A stretch of 35,054 bases of DNA from positions 1-35,054 of the forward strand of contig JAHJFD010000057.1 of the NCBI GenBank assembly GCA_018825145.1, in the 5' to 3' direction. Numbering within the stretch: position 1 is the stretch's first letter; every line of letters begins with the position of its first letter. The notes beneath the pieces are model-generated. The model had not been told where the DNA came from. It did not search any database and saw nothing but the letters and a program-made list of their open reading frames with translations. Of this stretch, positions 1 to 8,437 are shown one piece after another. This stretch comes from Patescibacteria group bacterium. Its GTDB lineage: Bacteria > Patescibacteriota > Gracilibacteria > UM-FILTER-43-11. Both the position numbers and the translations under genes were made by a program.

Positions 1-1
1 T

Positions 2-127
2 CTTAAAGACATAAAGGACCAGTCAGGAAACGTGATTACTCCGAACCCGAAAGAGATCACAGTGGTACAACGAATAGTAACCGCTCCCGCTCCTGCTGAA
101 GAGCCCGCAGAGCCCGCGAGAGAATAA
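2..127 (+). CDS. C-terminal end of an unknown protein (truncated by window edge)
   Basis: An open frame enters from the left edge and ends at TAA 125-127. The visible 41 residues finish in a low-complexity Ala/Pro/Glu tail (APAPAEEPAEPA). Such tails are common as linkers or at the end of surface or exported proteins, but the rest of the protein lies outside the window, so no function can be given. It is convergent with the acetyl-CoA synthetase gene, with one base between the stop codons. Confidence 0.55.
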   Translation, partial: LKDIKDQSGNVITPNPKEITVVQRIVTAPAPAEEPAEPARE

Positions 128-128
128 C

Positions 129-2036
129 TTAATCAGCCAGCGCCGAAGTGTCACCGGCGTCCTGCCCAAGCTCCCAGGCCTTTAAAACCCGCCTCATTAT
201 CTTTCCGCTACGGGTCTTCGGAAGTTTATCCACAAACTCGATTTCATCGGTCACCGCGACGGGGCCGACTTCCTTTCTGAGATGCAATTTTAACTGTTCA
301 ACAAGTTGCTCTGAACCTGTATACCCCTGTTTGAGGATCACAAACGCCTTAGCCGTTTCCCCTTTTATGGGGTGCGGCTTACCGATCACGCCAGCCTCGG
401 AAACGGCCGGATGGGATACCAGCCCGCTTTCAATTTCGGCACTGCCGATACGATGGCCGGCAATGGAAAGGACGTCATCCGACCTGCCCTGAATCCAGAA
501 ATAACCGTCTTTATCAATGTGGGCCAGATCACCCGTTTCATAGTAACCGGGGAATTTTTCCCAGTAGGTAGAAAGGTATCTTTTTTCATTACGGAAAACT
601 GTTCTGAGCATGGCAGGCCAGGGATTTTTGATAACCAGATAACCGCCCTTGCCCGGCGGTACTTCACTTCCGTTGTCATCGAGCACCGCCGCCTGAACTC
701 CCGGAAACGGAAGGGTGGCACTGCCTGCTTTCAGCGGCATGGCAGGAACCGGAGTAATCATGATCATACCGGTTTCCGTTTGCCACCAGGTGTCCACAAT
801 GGGGCACCTCTTTTTACCAATCACATTGTAATACCAGCGCCAGGCTTCGGGATTGATCGGTTCACCGACCGACCCCAGTAAACGCAAAGAAGACAGATCG
901 TGTTTTTTGGGCCACTTGTCGCCAAATTTAATAAGCGTGCGGATAAGCGTGGGCGCCGTATACAGAATATTGACTTTGTGTTTCTTCACAACCTTCCAGA
1001 TTTTATCCGGCTGAGGATAAATGGGCACCCCCTCAAACATCAGCGTTGTGATACCGGCCATAAGAGGCGCGTACACGATATAACTGTGACCGGTTACCCA
1101 CCCCGGATCCGCCGTGCACCAGTAGATGTCATCGGGCCGGATATCAAAAATCCATTCAAAGGTACGATTGATACCTACCATATATCCCCCATGGACATGA
1201 ACAATGCCTTTCGGCTTAGCGGTAGTGCCGGAGGTATAAAGAATAAAAAGCGGATGCTCGGCCTCAACAGGAACCGTTTCGCACCTATCCGGCTGACTTT
1301 CGACAAGGGCGTCCCAATAGGTATCGCGGTTCATTTTCATGGACACAGGCATATTGCCCCGCCGGTGTATGACCATATGCTGAATGGAAGGGGACCCCTG
1401 CACCGCTTCATCACAAACTTTTTTCATATCAATCACCTTTCCGCCCCGGAATCCGACATCAGAAGTGATCAGAACCTTGGCCGCCTGGTCATCGATTCGT
1501 TCCCGAAGCGCCCTGGCCGAGTAACCGGCATAAACCACACTGTGAACCGCTCCGATTTTGGCGCAGGCCAGCATGGCGATCGCGATTTCCGGAGTATTCT
1601 GCATATAGATAGCCACCCGGTCGCCTTTTCTTACTTTAAGATTCTTAAGACCGTTTGCCATTCTGCAGACTTCCCGGTTCAGCTCGGCATAGCTTAATTT
1701 GCGCCTGTCACCGGCATCATTTTCCCAGATGATTGCTGTCTTTTTTTCAACGGGAGTACCCATGTGCCGGTCAAGAGCGTTGTGTACGATATTACATTCC
1801 GCCCCGGTAAACCATTTGAAAAACGGCGCCTGGCTTGCATCGAGTACCGTGTTCCATCGCTTAAACCAACCGAGTTCCTCGGCCGCTTTTGCCCAGTACC
1901 CCTCCGGATCTTTTGCCGCTTTTACAGCCACAGCCTTGTACTGTTTTACGCGGGCATGCTTAAGCGTTTTTGCGGATGGTTTATAAAGCTTTTTTTCATT
2001 CAGCAGAACTTCGGTCCTGCCAAGATTCTTGTCCAT
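129..2036 (-). CDS. acs: Acetyl-CoA synthetase (AMP-forming)
   Basis: Activates acetate with ATP and CoA to acetyl-CoA, AMP and PPi through an acetyl-adenylate. At 635 residues it has the usual Acs length. Visible signatures: an N-terminal ACS domain (about 1-75), the phosphate-binding loop YTSGTTAKPKGI (267-278), WWQTETG (417-423), the TGD (501-503) and GRSDD (517-521) hinge motifs, GHRIGSAEIES (527-537), and PKTRSGKIMRR (606-616) with catalytic Lys612. That lysine is the one acetylated to switch off Acs in other bacteria. Acetate is the best substrate guess; propionate cannot be excluded from sequence. It is a single gene, divergent from the lipoprotein gene at 2098. AMP-forming Acs is not typical of the minimal metabolism attributed to most Patescibacteria. 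Confidence 0.95.
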   Translation of the reverse strand: MDKNLGRTEVLLNEKKLYKPSAKTLKHARVKQYKAVAVKAAKDPEGYWAKAAEELGWFKRWNTVLDASQAPFFKWFTGAECNIVHNALDRHMGTPVEKKTAIIWENDAGDRRKLSYAELNREVCRMANGLKNLKVRKGDRVAIYMQNTPEIAIAMLACAKIGAVHSVVYAGYSARALRERIDDQAAKVLITSDVGFRGGKVIDMKKVCDEAVQGSPSIQHMVIHRRGNMPVSMKMNRDTYWDALVESQPDRCETVPVEAEHPLFILYTSGTTAKPKGIVHVHGGYMVGINRTFEWIFDIRPDDIYWCTADPGWVTGHSYIVYAPLMAGITTLMFEGVPIYPQPDKIWKVVKKHKVNILYTAPTLIRTLIKFGDKWPKKHDLSSLRLLGSVGEPINPEAWRWYYNVIGKKRCPIVDTWWQTETGMIMITPVPAMPLKAGSATLPFPGVQAAVLDDNGSEVPPGKGGYLVIKNPWPAMLRTVFRNEKRYLSTYWEKFPGYYETGDLAHIDKDGYFWIQGRSDDVLSIAGHRIGSAEIESGLVSHPAVSEAGVIGKPHPIKGETAKAFVILKQGYTGSEQLVEQLKLHLRKEVGPVAVTDEIEFVDKLPKTRSGKIMRRVLKAWELGQDAGDTSALAD

Positions 2037-2064
2037 AATATGTTTATTTTATTTTTTCTATTTT

Positions 2065-2092
2065 AGCATATAATATAAGAGTAAGTATGCAA
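2065..2092 (-). promoter_or_regulatory. Candidate acs promoter
   Basis: On the minus strand TTGCAT (2087-2092) and TATGCT (2065-2070) are separated by 16 nt, giving a transcript start roughly 20 nt upstream of the acs ATG at 2036. A plus-strand TATAAT (2069-2074) overlaps it and could serve the divergent gene at 2098, but no good -35 accompanies that one. Assigned by eye from the sigma70 consensus. Confidence 0.4.
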
Positions 2093-2097
2093 GTCTT

Positions 2098-2400
2098 ATG
2101 AAAAATAATGCCAAAATTTTTATCCTGATCGCTCTTATCAGCCTGATTCTCACCGGCTGTACCTTTGCGGGTGACAGTTCGGCGCTGACCAGCGGAACCC
2201 CAGGCTTTCTTATGGGCATCTGGCACGGTATTGTGGCTCCCTACACACTGATTGTCCGGTTCTTTCTGGAAATTAAAATGTACGCCGTCCCCAACAGCGG
2301 TTTTACATACGATCTCGGATTTCTGCTGGGAATCATCGGAGCCATTCCACTGGGCTGGCTGGCAACCATAATCTCAATTGCCTTCTTTCTTTTAGCCTGA
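2098..2400 (+). CDS. Small predicted lipoprotein / membrane protein, unknown function
   Basis: 100 residues. The N-terminus is a lysine-containing stretch, a hydrophobic core and a lipobox ending LTGC, so Cys21 would be the lipidated residue of the mature protein. Two further hydrophobic stretches follow (about 38-56 and 74-99), so it may be membrane-embedded as well as lipidated. The central pattern (HGIVAPYTLI, then VPNSGFTYDLGFLLG) resembles a small conserved family of uncharacterised bacterial membrane proteins that I recall but cannot name. The TGA stop at 2398-2400 is followed nine bases later, in the same frame, by the ATG of the PEBP gene, so the two are probably co-transcribed. Confidence 0.7.
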   Translation: MKNNAKIFILIALISLILTGCTFAGDSSALTSGTPGFLMGIWHGIVAPYTLIVRFFLEIKMYAVPNSGFTYDLGFLLGIIGAIPLGWLATIISIAFFLLA

Positions 2401-2409
2401 GAACACAAT

Positions 2410-2853
2410 ATGAAAATAACAAGCCCCGCTTTTGAACACGGACAAACGATACCCTCAAAATTTACCTGTGACGCCGATAATATCAGCCCTGAGCTGTCCT
2501 TTTCGGACGTGCCGGTAAATGCCAAATCACTTGTGCTTATAAGTAATGATCCGGACGCAGCAAAATCCGGGGGATGGACCCACTGGGTTATCATCAATAT
2601 GACGCCCGACACAGCCGGGATTGGTGAAAACAGCAAACCGAATTCAGGCCTGGAAACGACCACCGACTTTGGAAAACCGGGTTACGGCGCCCCATGCCCG
2701 CCAAGCGGCAGTCACCGGTATTACTTCTACCTTTACGCACTGGATACCACGCTTGATCTGCCTGTAACGGTCACCAAAGATGATGTGGAAACGGCCATGG
2801 AGGGTCATATCATTGAAAAAGCCGAACTGATGGGGAACTACGAAAGAAGATAG
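2410..2853 (+). CDS. YbhB/YbcL family Raf-kinase-inhibitor-like (PEBP) protein
   Basis: 147 residues, the normal size for bacterial phosphatidylethanolamine-binding-protein homologues. The ligand-pocket motifs are all present: NDPDA (46-50), GWTHWVI (55-61), and GYGAPCPPSGSHRY (91-104), where the acidic, His and Arg residues line the anion-binding site. Cellular function in bacteria is poorly defined; E. coli YbhB and YbcL are the named relatives. No signal peptide, so it is likely cytoplasmic. It probably shares a transcript with the upstream lipoprotein gene (9-nt gap) and is convergent with the oxidoreductase beta gene 20 nt away. Confidence 0.93.
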   Translation: MKITSPAFEHGQTIPSKFTCDADNISPELSFSDVPVNAKSLVLISNDPDAAKSGGWTHWVIINMTPDTAGIGENSKPNSGLETTTDFGKPGYGAPCPPSGSHRYYFYLYALDTTLDLPVTVTKDDVETAMEGHIIEKAELMGNYERR

Positions 2854-2873
2854 CAGCCCCACCCCATTCACAA

Positions 2874-3740
2874 TCAAAAAGAATACTCCTCAAAAAGCGG
2901 AGTAACATCAATTTTACTGATGTCGTGATGCACCAGTGCGCCCTTTTTGAACTGGGGTAATTCGTCTTCGTAAAGAGGGCGCTCATCCTGATAGAAAATA
3001 CCGATGGGGTATTTTTCCGGCGGCTCAACAGCCCGTTTCATGGCCGCTTCCGGATTCGTTTTATCGTGCCCGGCCGCCTGCAGGTCGTAAGTCAGATCCT
3101 GATAATATTTATAGCCGGCGTCCTTGGCATAGGTGACACAAGGCTGAAGGACATCAACCAGCGCGAAACCTTTATGGTTATGCGCATCTTTGATCAGATT
3201 AACCAGATGCGGAAGGTTCCCGGCATAGCCGCGCCCCACAAATGAACAATGGTTAGCCAGCGCCAGAGCAATGGGATTGATAGGAGGATCAGGGTTACCG
3301 AAAGGCGTGGAAGGTCCTTTGCAGCCTTTCGCTGAGGTAGGTGAAATCTGCCCTTTTGTAAGCCCGTACACTGTGTTGTTTCCGACAATATACACCATAT
3401 TCGGATTGCGGCGCATGGCGTGGATAAAGTGCCCCATGCCGATTCCATAAGCGTCGCCATCCCCTGCCTCAGCAAAAACCGACAACTCGTGATTGGCCAG
3501 ATGAGCCCCCGTGGCAACAGGCACCGCCCGCCCATGCAGGGTAATCAGGCCGTAGGTACTGAACCAGTTCGGCATATTGGCCCCGCAGCCGATGCCGGAA
3601 ACCAGCAGGACCTTGTCAGGGTCTAAATCCAGCTGGGCCATGGCCTGTTTCATGGCCATCTCGATGCCAAAATCCCCGCATCCGGGACACCAGTTGGGCT
3701 TACCCTCCGTTGATGTGTAGTCTTTTGGGCTTCGGGGCAT
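2874..3740 (-). CDS. korB: 2-oxoacid:ferredoxin oxidoreductase, beta subunit
   Basis: Carries thiamine diphosphate and an iron-sulfur cluster for CoA-dependent oxidative decarboxylation of a 2-oxoacid, passing electrons to ferredoxin. 288 residues. Cys18 and Cys21 (NWCPGCGD), Cys52 (GIGCG) and Cys201 (QPCVTY) match the four cluster ligands of this family. AGDGDAYGIG (92-101) with NN at 121-122 and YGLTKGQISPTS (125-136) form the ThDP/Mg site. The substrate could be 2-oxoglutarate, as in KorAB enzymes of similar layout, or pyruvate; sequence alone does not settle this. Lies 20 nt downstream of the alpha subunit in a two-gene operon, with an A/T-rich leader and no Shine-Dalgarno sequence. Confidence 0.92.
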   Translation of the reverse strand: MPRSPKDYTSTEGKPNWCPGCGDFGIEMAMKQAMAQLDLDPDKVLLVSGIGCGANMPNWFSTYGLITLHGRAVPVATGAHLANHELSVFAEAGDGDAYGIGMGHFIHAMRRNPNMVYIVGNNTVYGLTKGQISPTSAKGCKGPSTPFGNPDPPINPIALALANHCSFVGRGYAGNLPHLVNLIKDAHNHKGFALVDVLQPCVTYAKDAGYKYYQDLTYDLQAAGHDKTNPEAAMKRAVEPPEKYPIGIFYQDERPLYEDELPQFKKGALVHHDISKIDVTPLFEEYSF

Positions 3741-3760
3741 AAATAAATTACAAATTTAAA

Positions 3761-5554
3761 TTACTTCACAAGATTTTTCACACGCGCATAAATAAAATCA
3801 GGAGTAAATGGCCGGCCGGAGTAATCAAGAATCTTGCTCTGAATATCGATACCTGCTTTTTCAGCAATCACGCCGCCCAGCATGGCCGTGTAATTCCCCT
3901 CCACCAGCACCGGCCGTTTACAGTGTTCCAGGATTTCCCGCACACCCGGCTGCAGAGGGAGCATGTATTTGACGTGAAGCATATTGACCCCAATGCCATC
4001 GCGGGTCAGCATGTTAATGGCCTCGGAAGCCGGCATATAAGTTCCTCCCCAGCACACAATAGTGTAATCCGCTTTTGGATCGCCTTCCAGTTCAGCGTGA
4101 GGCAGGTTTTTTTCGATCGTTTCCATCTTTTTCATCCGCCGTTCGTACATGGCGTTCACATGATGGACCTCTTCCGTTGAATAACCGGATTCCAGGTGCT
4201 CGTAGCTGTTGGCCAGATGCGCGCCGCCTTTCTGCCCGGGAATACTGCGGGGGCAAATACCGTCTTCGGTAAAACTGTAACGCTTATATCCCGCCTTGAT
4301 TTCCGATTCCTTCAGAAGCTTGCCACGATCAATGGTCAGATGACCCGTTTCTAAAAAAGGCAAAGTAGCATGCCCTTCAGAAAGGTACTTTTCAGAAATA
4401 ATGAACACCGGGCACTGGTAACGCTCTGCCAGATTGAAGGCCTCATGGGCCATATAAAAGGCTTCTTCGTGATGACCGGGGGCCATGACGATTCGGGGGA
4501 ACTCTCCCTGAGAGGCATGCATCACCTGTCTTAAATCCCCCTGCCCGCTCCGCGTGGGAAGACCCGAAGAAGGCCCGGGGCGCTGAACTTCAATACAGAC
4601 CACTGGCGCTTCAATCATTCCAGCCATACCCACCGCTTCGGTCATCAAAGCAAACCCACCGCCGGACGTGGCAACCAGACTACGCACCCCCGCATACCCC
4701 GCCCCAACAGCCATATTCATGGCCGACAACTCATCTTCGACATGATTGACTGAAATATCGTATTTCTGAGCATACTTTGCCGACGTATGAAGTACCGAGG
4801 AACTGGGAGTCATGGGGTATTCAGCAACAAACTTCAGACCCGCCTTAATAGCGCCGAAGACCATGACCTCATTTCCATCGGCAAAGAACTTCTTCACCGG
4901 ATTCTTGACGTTCCGAATCTGGTAATTGAACTGCCGGCTAAAATGTTCACGAACATAATTATAGCCCGCCTGCGCCGCATCGATGTTCTTATTCACAATA
5001 TCATCCCCCTTTCGGGCAAAAGTTTTTACAATCAGATCTAAAAGCGGCTGAATTTCGTAATCAAGAAGCGCCATACAAGCCCCAATGCCCACAATATTCC
5101 TGGCCAGTTTTAACCCCACCTTTTCCTGAGCAATTTCAGACATGGGAACAGGGAAATAATTGATATCATCTCGGCTCAAAGCCTTTTTCATCAGTTTCGC
5201 ATCGTATTTAAGAGCCCCGCCGGGAACCAACTCACTCTGCCTGGAGTCTGCCGAAACAAGACTTGGGTCATAAATAACGCCCCCTCCCGGCACGATGTCT
5301 TCATAATAGCGCGGCACTGTTTCGTCATCGATGGACAGCACAAGGTCATAGCGATTGGTATGAGACTTTACCGGCTGTTCAGCCACACGGATCTGGTTGA
5401 TATTATTGTACCCCTTGATCACGCTGTAAAACTCCTGCGTGGAATGGAGCCACAGGCCCGCGTGCATGCAGATTTTGGCAAACATGTTCCCGGGAACCTC
5501 GATTCCCTCACCCGCCTTGCCCCCGATCATGAAGTTGAGCTCGTTTATTTTCAT
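3761..5554 (-). CDS. korA: 2-oxoacid:ferredoxin oxidoreductase, fused gamma-alpha subunit
   Basis: 597 residues combining two parts. The gamma domain (about 1-190) opens with GGKAGEGIE (11-19). The alpha (pyrimidine-binding) domain begins near 225, with EYPMTPSS (245-252) and [17 protein letters not shown] (325-341). A C-terminal transketolase-like domain follows. This gamma-alpha fusion plus a separate beta gene is the two-subunit arrangement of KorAB-type enzymes; no delta ferredoxin subunit is encoded nearby, so an external ferredoxin must accept the electrons. First gene of the korA-korB pair. The ATG sits only 9 nt from a TAATAT -10-like box (5564-5569, minus strand), so its transcript may be nearly leaderless; that is a weak inference. 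Confidence 0.92.
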   Translation of the reverse strand: MKINELNFMIGGKAGEGIEVPGNMFAKICMHAGLWLHSTQEFYSVIKGYNNINQIRVAEQPVKSHTNRYDLVLSIDDETVPRYYEDIVPGGGVIYDPSLVSADSRQSELVPGGALKYDAKLMKKALSRDDINYFPVPMSEIAQEKVGLKLARNIVGIGACMALLDYEIQPLLDLIVKTFARKGDDIVNKNIDAAQAGYNYVREHFSRQFNYQIRNVKNPVKKFFADGNEVMVFGAIKAGLKFVAEYPMTPSSSVLHTSAKYAQKYDISVNHVEDELSAMNMAVGAGYAGVRSLVATSGGGFALMTEAVGMAGMIEAPVVCIEVQRPGPSSGLPTRSGQGDLRQVMHASQGEFPRIVMAPGHHEEAFYMAHEAFNLAERYQCPVFIISEKYLSEGHATLPFLETGHLTIDRGKLLKESEIKAGYKRYSFTEDGICPRSIPGQKGGAHLANSYEHLESGYSTEEVHHVNAMYERRMKKMETIEKNLPHAELEGDPKADYTIVCWGGTYMPASEAINMLTRDGIGVNMLHVKYMLPLQPGVREILEHCKRPVLVEGNYTAMLGGVIAEKAGIDIQSKILDYSGRPFTPDFIYARVKNLVK

Positions 5555-5580
5555 ACTGCATGCATATTACACGCGGAACA

Positions 5581-5609
5581 TTGATTTTTCCATCATTTTT
5601 GAGTAGAAT
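5581..5609 (+). promoter_or_regulatory. Candidate dnaJ-ctpA promoter
   Basis: TTGATT (5581-5586) and TAGAAT (5604-5609) are separated by exactly 17 nt, placing the transcript start about 15 nt before the dnaJ ATG at 5632. No CIRCE-type inverted repeat, the HrcA heat-shock operator, is visible in the gap. Confidence 0.55.
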
Positions 5610-5631
5610 TAACCAGCTATTTGCATCACTT

Positions 5632-6729
5632 ATGGACTACTATAAGATTCTCGGCATCGAAAAAAACGCGTCTGATTCAGAGATTAAAAAGGCTTACCGC
5701 AAGCTGGCCCAGCAATACCACCCGGATACCGGCAAAGGAGACGAAAAGAAATTCAAAGAGGTAACTGAAGCTTACGAGGTACTGGGGGACAAGCAGAAAA
5801 GAGCCCAATACGATCAGTTTGGGTCCGCGGGTCCGGGCTTTGGAGCTGGCGATTTCGGTGGATTTGACTTCAAAAACGTTAATTTTGATTTTGGCGGCAA
5901 TTTTGGAGATATTTTTGATACCTTTTTCGGAGGCGGTCAGCGAACCGCACGTAAAAAGGGGCCCGGCAAAGGAGGCGATATCGAGATGGTTTTACAGATC
6001 AGCTTTGAAGAGGCAATTTTTGGAGTAAGTAAAGAAATCGAAGTTTCCGCTTTTACGAATTGTGAACACTGTAAAGGTATTGGCGCGGAACCGGGCACCC
6101 AGCTGAAATCCTGCGAAAACTGTTCAGGAACGGGGCAACAGGTCCGGCTTCAAAGGACCCCCTTCGGCCAGATACAGACAGCCTCGACCTGCCAAAATTG
6201 CGAAGGGGCCGGCCGTATTCCGGAAAAAAAATGCAAAAACTGCAAAGGAGAGGGCAGACTACTGAAAACCCAGCGTATCAAGGCCAGGATCCCTGCCGGT
6301 ATACATGATCAAGCGGTTATCCGGCTTACCGGAAAAGGGGAGGCTGGCTTTCAGGGGGGGTCTTCAGGCGACCTCTTTCTGCATATCAGTGTCGCACCCA
6401 ACAAAGAATTTGAGCGAATCAAAGACGACATCTACACAACTAAACATATTCATGTGCTTCAGGCGATATTGGGCGACGAAATTACAATCAAAACAGTACA
6501 CGGCGACACCAAACTGATAATTCCGGCCGGCACGGAAAGCGGAAGTTCGCTTAAACTAAAAGGCTACGGTGTACCCGGAATCGGAAGCTCATCCAAAGGG
6601 GATCACATTGTAAAAATCAGGATCGACATCCCAAAAAAACTATCCGGCAAAGAAAAAAAGCTCTATGATGAGCTAGTCAAAGAATCCATGCTGGACATCA
6701 AACCCCAGAGTAAAGGATTCTTTAGTTAA
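5632..6729 (+). CDS. dnaJ: Chaperone DnaJ (type I Hsp40)
   Basis: Co-chaperone that stimulates DnaK ATPase and delivers unfolded clients. The open frame extends upstream to 5560, but the conserved start MDYYKILGI is at 5632, giving 365 residues and a candidate promoter just upstream. Domains: J domain 1-65 with HPD at 30-32; Gly/Phe-rich region about 64-105; zinc-finger region with four CxxCxGxG repeats (Cys pairs 144/147, 161/164, 187/190, 201/204); then the client-binding C-terminal domains. All zinc ligands are present. It is not beside dnaK or grpE here; it is followed 12 nt later by a CtpA-type protease, which suggests an envelope or protein-quality-control unit. Confidence 0.95.
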   Translation: MDYYKILGIEKNASDSEIKKAYRKLAQQYHPDTGKGDEKKFKEVTEAYEVLGDKQKRAQYDQFGSAGPGFGAGDFGGFDFKNVNFDFGGNFGDIFDTFFGGGQRTARKKGPGKGGDIEMVLQISFEEAIFGVSKEIEVSAFTNCEHCKGIGAEPGTQLKSCENCSGTGQQVRLQRTPFGQIQTASTCQNCEGAGRIPEKKCKNCKGEGRLLKTQRIKARIPAGIHDQAVIRLTGKGEAGFQGGSSGDLFLHISVAPNKEFERIKDDIYTTKHIHVLQAILGDEITIKTVHGDTKLIIPAGTESGSSLKLKGYGVPGIGSSSKGDHIVKIRIDIPKKLSGKEKKLYDELVKESMLDIKPQSKGFFS

Positions 6730-6741
6730 ACTGAAAGTTAT

Positions 6742-7980
6742 ATGAAAAAGCCCTATTCAGCCAAAGAATCATCGTCATCCGCACCCAAATTTATCGGCCT
6801 TTTTCTATTGCTGACTTTTGTATTTATGCTGGGATGGAATGCAGGGGTGAATCACAACCAGATTCAGCAGGGACTGGCCCCCAAAACAACGGTTACTTCC
6901 CCCCTGGGCCAGACCGAAACGATCAACATGCAGCTTTTCTGGGATGCCTGGAATATTCTGAGCAGTAACTTTGTCGACCCTCATGCCCTGGTAACCGAGA
7001 ACATGATATTCGGAGCCATTAAAGGGATGGTCGCCTCCGTGAATGACCCCTACACAAACTTTATGACTCCAAAAGAAAACAGGGAGTTTCAGGAGAGTAT
7101 GCAGGGCCACCTTGAAGGAATCGGAGCGGAACTGACGCTAAGAAACGGCATGCTCACAGTTATTTCCCCTCTAAAAAACTCACCCGCCCAAAAGGCGGGC
7201 CTTCAGCCGGAAGATATTATTTATGAAGTCGACGGCAATTCCACCGAAGACATGACCCTGGAGCAGGCGGTTATGAAGATCAGGGGTGAGAAAGGAAGCG
7301 TGGTAACGCTGACCGTGCTCCGAAAGAATTACAGCGAACCCATCAAACTCCGGATTGTAAGGGACACAATCAATATCAACAGCATCGACTGGAAAATGAA
7401 GGGGGACATCGCCATCATCGAAATCAACCAGTTTGGCGATAATACCAAGCAGGAATTCAGCAAAGCCATAAGTGAGATACTGCTCAAAAGGCCAAAAGGG
7501 GTCGTGCTCGATTTGAGGTATAACGGAGGAGGCTATTTGGACGGAGCCATAGATATCACCTCAGAGTTCCTGGAAAAAGAAAAAGTGGTAACCATCAAAA
7601 AAAGAAACCCGGCAGAAGACGAAGTGATTTACGTGAATGGGCAGGCCAGAATGGCAAACATACCACTGGCTATCCTGATAAATAAAGGCAGCGCTTCCGC
7701 TTCGGAAATTGTAGCGGGCGCCATTCAGGATAATAACCGCGGAATCATCATCGGCGAAAACAGTTTCGGCAAAGGCACGGTTCAGAGCGTCGAAAATCTG
7801 ATTGGCGGTTCAAGCTTAAGGGTTACCATCGCCAAATGGTTCACCCCAAACGACCAGAACATCAATGAAAACGGTATTACACCTGATATTGTGGTCGAAA
7901 GAACGATAGAAGACATTGAAGCCGACAGAGATCCTCAGCTGGAAAAAGCCATAGAGTATCTGGAATCACTGGATTCCTGA
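6742..7980 (+). CDS. C-terminal processing peptidase, S41 family (CtpA/Prc-like)
   Basis: 412 residues. An N-terminal membrane anchor (about 17-33) places the protease outside the membrane. A PDZ domain (about 120-195) recognises substrate C-termini, followed by the S41 catalytic core. The catalytic pair is Ser319 in GSASASE (316-322) and Lys344 in FGKGTVQ (342-348), 25 residues apart as in E. coli Prc and plant D1-processing protease. Known relatives trim or degrade envelope proteins from their C-termini. Its last 15 bases overlap the 3' end of the convergent DUF192 gene. Ends in TGA at the expected family length, supporting TGA as a stop codon here. Confidence 0.94.
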   Translation: MKKPYSAKESSSSAPKFIGLFLLLTFVFMLGWNAGVNHNQIQQGLAPKTTVTSPLGQTETINMQLFWDAWNILSSNFVDPHALVTENMIFGAIKGMVASVNDPYTNFMTPKENREFQESMQGHLEGIGAELTLRNGMLTVISPLKNSPAQKAGLQPEDIIYEVDGNSTEDMTLEQAVMKIRGEKGSVVTLTVLRKNYSEPIKLRIVRDTININSIDWKMKGDIAIIEINQFGDNTKQEFSKAISEILLKRPKGVVLDLRYNGGGYLDGAIDITSEFLEKEKVVTIKKRNPAEDEVIYVNGQARMANIPLAILINKGSASASEIVAGAIQDNNRGIIIGENSFGKGTVQSVENLIGGSSLRVTIAKWFTPNDQNINENGITPDIVVERTIEDIEADRDPQLEKAIEYLESLDS

Positions 7981-8436
7981 TGGCAGTATGATCTTATCAG
8001 CCGGATTAACCCCAAACCTAGCGGTAAACCCGGCGGGCAATTCCAGTACGTAAGCTGAAGGCACCGCTGATCCATAAAGATTGCATTGCCTGTCGTATTT
8101 GGCAAAGCAAGGCTGCACGTTTTCTTCGATATAATTAATTTTCAAATCCTTTCCGATAAAAACGATATCGAGCGGAATCAGCATGCCTTTCATCCAGATA
8201 ATCGGATTCGGTTTCTCTTCCTCGTCATAGACAAAAAGCATTCCCGTGCCATCGGGGAGTTCTTCCCTTCCCATCAGGCCAAGCTGTTTTTCTTCAATCG
8301 CCCTGGCCACTTCAACCATGAGTTTGTGCGTCACCTGACCAGTTACAATTTTTAAAAAACGGCCGTCCGTCCGGAAGCCTGCCAGATAGATCACTAAAAT
8401 AAGAAAACCAATAATTATAAAAAAACGACGAATCAT
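7966..8436 (-). CDS. Membrane-anchored DUF192 family protein
   Basis: 156 residues: an N-terminal hydrophobic anchor (about 5-20), then a DUF192 domain (about 35-155) with the characteristic KQLGLMGREELPDGTGMLFVY and IWMKGMLIPLDIVFI stretches (starting near 50 and 79). DUF192 proteins are small, usually exported beta-rich proteins of unknown biochemical role. Its ATG is one base after the end of the methyltransferase frame, so both are probably translated from one mRNA. The 3' end overlaps ctpA on the other strand by 15 bp. Confidence 0.88.
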   Translation of the reverse strand: MIRRFFIIIGFLILVIYLAGFRTDGRFLKIVTGQVTHKLMVEVARAIEEKQLGLMGREELPDGTGMLFVYDEEEKPNPIIWMKGMLIPLDIVFIGKDLKINYIEENVQPCFAKYDRQCNLYGSAVPSAYVLELPAGFTARFGVNPADKIILPSGIQ

Positions 8437-8437
8437 T

